NCBI GenBank assembly: GCA_020002185.1
Contig: CM034532.1
Coordinates: 25,274,100 to 25,338,099, forward strand
Direction of reading: 5' to 3'
Length of the DNA: 64,000 nt
Origin: Paraescarpia echinospica
Taxonomy: Eukaryota > Annelida > Polychaeta > Sabellida > Siboglinidae
Shown here in pieces: positions 58,140 to 64,000 of this stretch (position 1 is its first letter; each line of letters begins with the position of its first letter). A program made the translations under genes and the position numbers. Below the pieces are notes generated by a model that was not told the DNA's origin, ran no database searches, and was given only the letters and a program-made list of their open reading frames with translations.

Positions 58140-61061
58140 ATGCACAATTTTTTTACCAAAGCACCACAAGCACAAGGAGAGGAACAAAATGCACAAGTTA
58201 TTGATGGCGAAGCACAGCACATAGACTGCAAAAAGACACTGAAATGTTGGTCAACAAATGCTGACACACTAACTAACAAACTGGATGAGCTGAAGACATT
58301 AATTGCTAGTGAGATGCCAGATATTATCACGGTAACCGAAGTCTGCCCAAAAGCCAGTGACATAACACTAACAAAACAAATGATTGACATAGATGACTAT
58401 GATGCTTTCCCAAACACCCTGGAAGGTAGAGGGGTTGTAATTTACGTGAGAAAGTGGTTGAGAGCTATTCCAGAAGAGACCCTCACAGATGACATATTCA
58501 ATGAATCTGCCTGGTGTACAGTCAGTCTAAAAAACAAGGACAAACTTCTGATAGGGGTAGTATACCGTAGTCCTAACAGTGACTCTGACAACAACGATAC
58601 ACTCCTTCAGTTGATCAAAACAGCCTGCAACAGTCGAGGTGTGACACATATCCTAATAACCGGAGACTTTAATATGAAAGACATTGATTGGGAGACATGG
58701 ACGGTACCAGAACATTACACGATAGAAACGGAACTACTCGAAACCCTGAATGACTGCTTTCTACACCAACATGTCAATTTCCCCACCAGGTATCGACATA
58801 ATCAAGAACCATCACTTCTTGATCTGATAATCACCAATGATGAAAATATGACACAAAACATAAAACAGAAGCCACCTCTAGGGAAAAGTGACCACATAAT
58901 CATTGAGATAGAATGCCACTGCTACTGTGATACTATGAGTGAAGAGAAGGCAAGTTACCAGTTTGAAAAAGGCAATTACACTGACATCAAGCGCAAACTC
59001 AGAGAAACAAACTGGAAAGAGACTCTGAATAACCTAAGTGTGGACAAGATGTGGCAAGAACTGAACAGCACACTCTCAGACCTGGTTGATAAACACATAC
59101 CAAAGAAACAGACAGTGACAGGAAAGAGAGTTAAGCCTTTGTGGATGAACAGCGATGCAATGAGGAAAGTGAAAAAGAAGTACAACAGTTGGAAGAGGTA
59201 CACCGAGACAAAACAGTACAGAGACTATGTTGAATACTCACGTGTGAGAAACATTGCGACCAGTGCTGTAAGGAAAGCTAGAAAAGACTTTGAACGGAAG
59301 CTTGCGACAGAGGTCAGCAAAAACCCCAAGGTGTTCTGGCGTTATGTCCAAGATGGAAGAAAGGTTAGATCTGCCATGAGTGAATTTGACTTGGATGATG
59401 GCACAACAGCAAAAACAGACCAAGAGAAAGCAGACACACTAAACAAATTTTTCACAAGTGCATTCTCACACGAAGATCTGACGGAAATTCCGACACTCGA
59501 AGACAGACATAATGGAAACCTGCTGATCAGCATTGAAATCACAGCAGAAGAAGTCCTGGCTAAATTAACCAACTTAAAAACAAACAAGTCACCTGGTCCA
59601 GACAGATGTCACCCGTACGTTCTACATGAACTGAGAAATGAACTGGTGGAGCCTCTCCTTTTGATCTTCAACAGGTCATTGAAGGATGGAGTGCTCCCAG
59701 CTCAATGGAAGACAGCACACGTAACAGCGCTACACAAGAAGAACTCAAAAAGACATGCTTCCAACTACCGGCCAATCAGTTTGACATGCATAGCATGTAA
59801 GATTATGGAAAGCATTATTCGAGACCATCTCCTGACTCATATGACTACGAACAACATGTTCCACAAAGATCAGCATGGATTTAGACCAGGCAGGTCATGC
59901 ACCACCCAACTCTTAGAAGTCATGGAGAATTGGACTACCACCATTGACTCGGGCGGATGTGTAGACACAATATATCTTGACTTTGCGAAAGCCTTCGATA
60001 CAGTGCCACACAAAAGACTAGCAAAAAAACTAACTGCGTATGGCATCCAAGGAGAGGTGGCAGCGTGGATCGCAGCTTTCATAACGGGACGAAGACAAAG
60101 GGTTGTCGTAAATGGGAAGCTATCAGATTGGGCAGAGGTCACAAGTGGAATACCTCAGGGAAGTGTCCTTGGCCCCATTCTATTTATCCTGTTCATCAAC
60201 GATCTACCAGACGGTATAAACAGTGGACTCAAGATCTTCGCCGATGATACAAAAATATATCGAGATGTGAGGTGTGAAATGGACAAAAAGCTATTACAAG
60301 AAGACATTAACAAACTAACATCGTGGTCAAAGAAATGGCAGTTACATTTCAATCCATCGAAATGCAAACATCTGACTTTTGGCAAGCCGAAACTTAACAC
60401 CACATACACGATGACAAGTAAAGATGGGGAAGTGTCAGAAATCAACAGCACATCAGAAACAGAAAAAGATCTCGGTGTAACGTTCGACAGATCCCTAAAA
60501 TTCCGACAGCATATTGGCACCATTGCAAAGAAGGCAAACCAGATGACAGGCCTCATCAAACACACGTTTAAACATCTGGACAGTAGCAGCTTCCGATTAT
60601 TATATACAGCGCTAGTGAGACCACATCTCGACTATGCTGACTCCATCTGGAACCCGCACTACGCCGTAGACATCAACACCCTTGAAAGAGCACAACGGAG
60701 AGCAACCAAGCTGGTCCCAGAAATAAGAAACTTAAACTATGAAGACAGGCTGAAACATCTTAACTTACCAAGTCTGGCATACCGAAGAAGAGGAGACCTG
60801 ATCCAAGTCTACAGAATTACCAATGGCATCGACGACATCAATCAAGAGGACTTCTTCATAATCACAACAAACCGCACACGAGGCCACAACAAAAAATTGT
60901 ATAAGACACCAAGCAGACTTGATATTAGGAAACACTCCTTTTTACAACGCATCTTCCTAGACTGGAACAACCTTTCTCAGCAAACAGTGAACGCTGAAAA
61001 CATCCTCTCCTTCAAAACAAAACTCGACAAAGAATTGAAGATGGACAGGTTTAAATTTTAA
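58140..61061 (+). CDS. LINE ORF2: endonuclease plus reverse transcriptase
   Basis: 973 codons without interruption. The AP-like endonuclease at residues ~35-255 reads CWSTNADTLTNKLDELKTLI, ITVTEVCPKASD, GVVYRSPNSDS, HILITGDFNMKDIDWE, LLDLIITNDE and PLGKSDHIIIEIE. The reverse transcriptase at ~480-760 reads NKSPGPDRCHPYVLHELRNE, NYRPISLTCIACKIMESIIR, QHGFRPGRSCTTQLLEV, YLDFAKAFDTVPHKRL, GIPQGSVLGPILFILFIND and the catalytic FADDTKIY. The C-terminal region reads LVRPHLDYADSIWNPH and NYEDRLKHLNLPSLAYRRRG. It would nick target DNA and copy its own RNA in place. All catalytic blocks look intact. ATG 58140 is the first Met; the family start may be a little further 5'. Confidence 0.93.
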   Translation: MHNFFTKAPQAQGEEQNAQVIDGEAQHIDCKKTLKCWSTNADTLTNKLDELKTLIASEMPDIITVTEVCPKASDITLTKQMIDIDDYDAFPNTLEGRGVVIYVRKWLRAIPEETLTDDIFNESAWCTVSLKNKDKLLIGVVYRSPNSDSDNNDTLLQLIKTACNSRGVTHILITGDFNMKDIDWETWTVPEHYTIETELLETLNDCFLHQHVNFPTRYRHNQEPSLLDLIITNDENMTQNIKQKPPLGKSDHIIIEIECHCYCDTMSEEKASYQFEKGNYTDIKRKLRETNWKETLNNLSVDKMWQELNSTLSDLVDKHIPKKQTVTGKRVKPLWMNSDAMRKVKKKYNSWKRYTETKQYRDYVEYSRVRNIATSAVRKARKDFERKLATEVSKNPKVFWRYVQDGRKVRSAMSEFDLDDGTTAKTDQEKADTLNKFFTSAFSHEDLTEIPTLEDRHNGNLLISIEITAEEVLAKLTNLKTNKSPGPDRCHPYVLHELRNELVEPLLLIFNRSLKDGVLPAQWKTAHVTALHKKNSKRHASNYRPISLTCIACKIMESIIRDHLLTHMTTNNMFHKDQHGFRPGRSCTTQLLEVMENWTTTIDSGGCVDTIYLDFAKAFDTVPHKRLAKKLTAYGIQGEVAAWIAAFITGRRQRVVVNGKLSDWAEVTSGIPQGSVLGPILFILFINDLPDGINSGLKIFADDTKIYRDVRCEMDKKLLQEDINKLTSWSKKWQLHFNPSKCKHLTFGKPKLNTTYTMTSKDGEVSEINSTSETEKDLGVTFDRSLKFRQHIGTIAKKANQMTGLIKHTFKHLDSSSFRLLYTALVRPHLDYADSIWNPHYAVDINTLERAQRRATKLVPEIRNLNYEDRLKHLNLPSLAYRRRGDLIQVYRITNGIDDINQEDFFIITTNRTRGHNKKLYKTPSRLDIRKHSFLQRIFLDWNNLSQQTVNAENILSFKTKLDKELKMDRFKF

Positions 61062-61195
61062 TAAAAGCACAAAATAACAAGACAAGCCACGTTCTCAATA
61101 TCAAAATACGATGCATAAAGGCGGGTGTACACAAGGCTGTAGCCTTACTTTAAAACCCGAAGATCCAGGCAAGTTATCCAGGTAGGTACATTACA

Positions 61196-61480
61196 AAAAA
61201 TTTCAAAATTGATATATAATCATTTAAACACTTCTATGTGATAGTGTATGCTATGTAGTTTACAACCCTTTTTGAAATTTTAAAATATCTCTATTATTAA
61301 CAAAGTAAATCCACTTTTTAGTGTCTGAAAAAAGGGTCATTGTGTCTATAGGATTCATGTCCATTTCTTGTGATCTGGAGCTTGTGCAGACTGTGCTGCC
61401 ACCATGTGGCACTGGATATAGGCAAAACATTACATAATCTGTTCTAATGAAGATATTCAAGTAAAGTAAAATATTATGAC
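61196..61480. other. No gene recognised
   Basis: AT-rich LINE 3' flank. Confidence 0.4.
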
Positions 61481-62100
61481 CCAAAAATGTTGACCTTGTA
61501 CTGTGACCTTGACATGACCTATTTATTTGACCTTTAATGACTGTTGACCTATATATGCTGACAAGTGACCTAATTAAATGATTATGTGTGACACATGGGC
61601 TTGGTATGATTATAAAGTGTTAGAATGGAACATTTATGTACACATTGACTATAAAGTAGCATATTAAAGCATGAACCAATAGTGAGGTAACTTGTTTTTA
61701 AAAAATGACCTTTGACCTAATTGCATGTATGAATGTGCAATTTATTTTAAACTAATAATTATAGTATGTTGTGCTAGCAAATTAAAAGTAACTAAATGTT
61801 TAACCTTGACCATAATAGCATATGACCTTGATACGATCTAGATAATTGACCTTGAATGAGCACCGACCGAGCATGGACTTAGTAACTTTATAAATCCTTG
61901 TAATTTATCACATATACTTATTAACCATAATTTTGGGGATAAAATGGCATATTAAAGTGTGAACCATTAATTATTAATTTGTTTAAAAAAAATGACCTCT
62001 AACCATATTGTCTATATTATTAATGTCCATTTTATTTTACTTAATAATTATGGTAGGTTGATCAAAATGAAAGTTCAACTATTAACTGTTGACCATTGGG
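61480..62100. repeat. TGACCT-rich region with ~287-bp duplication
   Basis: TGACCTT/TTGACCTA motifs are scattered at high density. A longer unit (CATATTAAAGCATGAACCA...AAAAATGACCT...TTATTTTA..TAATAATTAT) is present at about 61659 and again at about 61946. Confidence 0.6.
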
Positions 62101-62456
62101 CATTATTTGACTTGTTTGTAAACATTGAGGTGTCCCTGACACAACCATTGTTGTGAAGAAACACAACAGCATTGCTTGAATTTAAAATAATTTATTATGC
62201 ATTCCAAGATCTGTATAATTTCCTGTATAGTTCAATGTCATGAAATGTTCACAGTACAATGCAAAGGTCACTACTACAACAATGACACTTAATTGTTTTG
62301 TTCATTAATGTCACACATCAACATGAAGTAATGTTAACATGTTGTTCACAGTTTGCAGCTGACAAGTAGACATTGAAAACAACTGAAACAGCAGAAGTAC
62401 AAGAACTAGTCAGCTTCACTGCACGTACAGGGAACTATAGAAGGCGGAACAGAGTA

Positions 62457-62850
62457 CATTGCCGACTAGTGTAGATATAATCGGTTCACTGTTTCATATA
62501 TCCATGCAAGTGAAGTGTACCAATGTTCACAGGACACTGTTGGTCGAGTGTAGATAAATCCATTCAATGCATCATACAGCAATGCAAGTAAAGTGTACCA
62601 ATGTTGACAGGACACTGTTGGCCAAGTGTAGATATAATCAGTTCAATGCGTCATATACATAAATACAAGTGAAATGTGCCAATGTTCACAGGATACTGTT
62701 GGTCGAATGTACATATAATCAGCTCAATGTGTTATACATCAATGCAAGTGAAATGTGCCAATGTTCACAGGACACTGTTGACCAAGTAGATATAATCAGT
62801 TCAATGTGTCATATATCCATGCAAGTGAAGTGTGCCAATGGTCACATGAC
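62457..62850. repeat. 79-bp tandem repeat, about five copies
   Basis: Units share AATGCAAGTGAAGTGTACCA then ATGTTCACAGGACACTGTTG and GTAGATATAATC. The block starts at 62522, 62600, 62681, 62760 and 62837, so the period is 77-81 bp. The 93-codon frame across it is a by-product. Confidence 0.85.
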
Positions 62851-63013
62851 AGCAATGTGTAACTGTGTCAATGTTCATGTGACACGAGGCTCAAGTACCG
62901 CTACAGATCATTGGGCAGTTTTGTTCGCAGGATGGCAGATACATAGTTAGGGTACAGCTCCGTACTATGACCAGATCAATCCTGACCCATATGTGTGAAA
63001 AGGTAGTTTACCT

Positions 63014-63320
63014 TAGGAAAGGGAAGACATACCACAGATGGTCTAATACGGCACATTCAAGTTGTGCCAGCAACTGCAACAAAGGTGTTCATCGTTGACA
63101 TAGGGACAAATGATCTAAGCAAGATTAATGTAACTGTAGTAATAGTATGCCAAATATCGAACTTTGTACAGTTAAGAGAAAATGTTGATATTTTAGAAAA
63201 TAAATTTGCTGGAAGTGAGAATTTACATATACAATAGTTAACAAAAGAATTTAGAGAAAAAATGTATTGAGGAGTATGTCGAGAGACCTTGCACATGAAG
63301 TAGCATGAGGATAGCAGCCA
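63014..63320 (+). pseudogene. Decayed SGNH-hydrolase copy (inverted)
   Basis: The plus-strand frame GKGRHTTDGLIRHIQ then VVPATATKVFIVDIGTNDLS aligns with GKGGLTMDGLFLELGAVRAV and APTVVVVDIGTNDLS of the minus-strand gene next door. It continues as VTVVIVCQISNF and then picks up stops. The N-terminal block with the nucleophile serine is missing. Confidence 0.7.
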
Positions 63321-63323
63321 AGA

Positions 63324-63950
63324 CTACTGCAACCGCTGGTTAACAGCATGGAATGCATGTATAGCTGCTAACCTCATGCTACCGACATACCTAATCGATC
63401 CAAGTGGACTCATGTGCACACCGTCTTTCGCATAGTATTTCTCCTCAAACAATTTACGGTGATGCCAGTAAGTTATTGTTTCCAAATCTTTTACCAATGC
63501 ATAAATTTTATCATTAAGAATCTGTCTGACATGTTCCAAATCAGATCTCACTTCAAACCGACTAAACTTTACTGGTACTCGGGTCAATATTTCGCATACT
63601 ACTACCTGGACCACAGAAGGTATTGCGAGCAATTCACGAGCGAATGCCACAATACGGTCTGCTAGGTCCTCAGGTACACAATCTATATTGCTTAGATCAT
63701 TAGTTCCAATGTCAACAACAACAACAGTTGGTGCAACTGCCCGCACAGCCCCCAGTTCCAGAAAAAGGCCATCCATAGTAAGCCCACCTTTCCCTCGGAA
63801 AACGACCTTTCCAAACATATCAGACAGGCAGAGGTCTGGTCGATAGTACCTGTGCTGTACCCCACATATGTTACCTCTCCGACACGTCTCTGCCATCCTG
63901 CGGACGAAACTGTGACCAATGATCAACAAGGTTGGCGTCACCTTCGGCAT
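63324..63950 (-). CDS. SGNH/GDSL-type hydrolase-fold protein
   Basis: A single-exon frame of 208 codons from ATG 63950 (MPKVTPTLLIIGHSFVRRMA); an acceptor-like TTACTTTCCAG just upstream would allow a 5' leader exon. Block I is IGHSF (nucleophile Ser 14), block II is the Gly of GKGGLTMDG, block III is DIGTNDLSNI (Asn of the oxyanion hole), block V is KDGVHMSPLG (Asp and His of the triad). The set is complete, so an active ester hydrolase is possible; the substrate cannot be told. Such small SGNH proteins are multicopy in several invertebrate genomes, and some ride in tyrosine-recombinase retroelements. No signal peptide is seen. Confidence 0.75.
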   Translation of the reverse strand: MPKVTPTLLIIGHSFVRRMAETCRRGNICGVQHRYYRPDLCLSDMFGKVVFRGKGGLTMDGLFLELGAVRAVAPTVVVVDIGTNDLSNIDCVPEDLADRIVAFARELLAIPSVVQVVVCEILTRVPVKFSRFEVRSDLEHVRQILNDKIYALVKDLETITYWHHRKLFEEKYYAKDGVHMSPLGSIRYVGSMRLAAIHAFHAVNQRLQ

Positions 63951-64000
63951 GATCTGGAAAGTAAGAATGTACATATAGTTAAGTTTGTCCAGCTATTCCA

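Larger units (their letters stand above)
57790..61195 (+). mobile_element. CR1/L2-type LINE, ORF2 intact
   Basis: A non-LTR retrotransposon truncated in ORF1 but with a complete ORF2 and about 130 bp of 3'-UTR ending near 61195 (GGTAGGTACATTAC then A-run). It is the best-preserved LINE of the window and shares its C-terminal block with the fragments at 2755, 36151 and possibly 14319. Confidence 0.88.

Noticed and set aside
1..64000. CRISPR array, operon or prokaryotic defence system
   Set aside because: Nothing of the kind is present. The tandem repeats lack spacer structure and the DNA is clearly eukaryotic.

Overview
The window looks like nuclear DNA of a multicellular animal, most likely an aquatic invertebrate. 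It is AT-rich with low gene density, spliceosomal introns of about 0.7-1.5 kb, non-LTR and LTR retrotransposons, several cut-and-paste DNA transposon families, tRNA-derived short repeats and minisatellites. The mix of families (CR1/L2-like and RTE-like LINEs, Ty3/gypsy, Kolobok-, MULE- and hAT-like transposases, a P2X7-type zinc domain, SGNH-hydrolase ORFs) would fit amphioxus or a lophotrochozoan. The species cannot be fixed from the sequence alone.

Two host genes can be traced exon by exon. On the plus strand, 40478-50308 encodes a thiamine-diphosphate enzyme of the phosphonopyruvate decarboxylase family in nine coding exons (387 codons from the chosen start). This is the committing step of 2-aminoethylphosphonate (C-P bond) biosynthesis, a pathway best known from microbes. 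On the minus strand, 56674-53707 encodes a cytosolic glutathione S-transferase of sigma/mu type in at least five exons. A third, single-exon, apparently intact minus-strand ORF at 63950-63324 encodes an SGNH/GDSL-hydrolase-fold protein. It faces a decayed inverted copy of itself at about 63014-63320.

Layout: 0-5 kb has a MITE inside a GC-rich minisatellite, a LINE tail, and a decayed two-exon P2X7 C-terminal-domain gene. 5.4-7.5 kb is a Kolobok-like transposase relic (minus). 12.2-13.8 kb is an internally broken MULE-like transposase (minus). 14.0-14.7 kb is a LINE tail. 16.28-20.94 kb is a complete Ty3/gypsy element with near-identical LTRs and a 5-bp target duplication but a broken reading frame. 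22.2-26.9 kb is a DNA transposon with ~0.6-kb inverted repeats that codes for an XPG/PIN-nuclease-like protein. A second, non-autonomous 1,705-bp transposon sits inside its coding region with a 6-bp target duplication. 27-39 kb holds AT-rich tandem repeats and relics of hAT, RTE-like and other transposases. 40-50 kb is the decarboxylase gene, whose introns carry microsatellites, two minisatellite families, a perfect hairpin and a SINE. 53.7-56.7 kb is the GST gene. 57.8-61.2 kb is a LINE with an intact 973-aa ORF2. 61.5-63 kb has TGACCT-rich and 79-bp tandem repeats.

There is no operon-like organisation. The functional story is one metabolic gene (phosphonate synthesis) and one detoxification gene in a landscape of mobile elements at very different stages of decay. 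Where a call rests on family resemblance seen by eye, this is stated.
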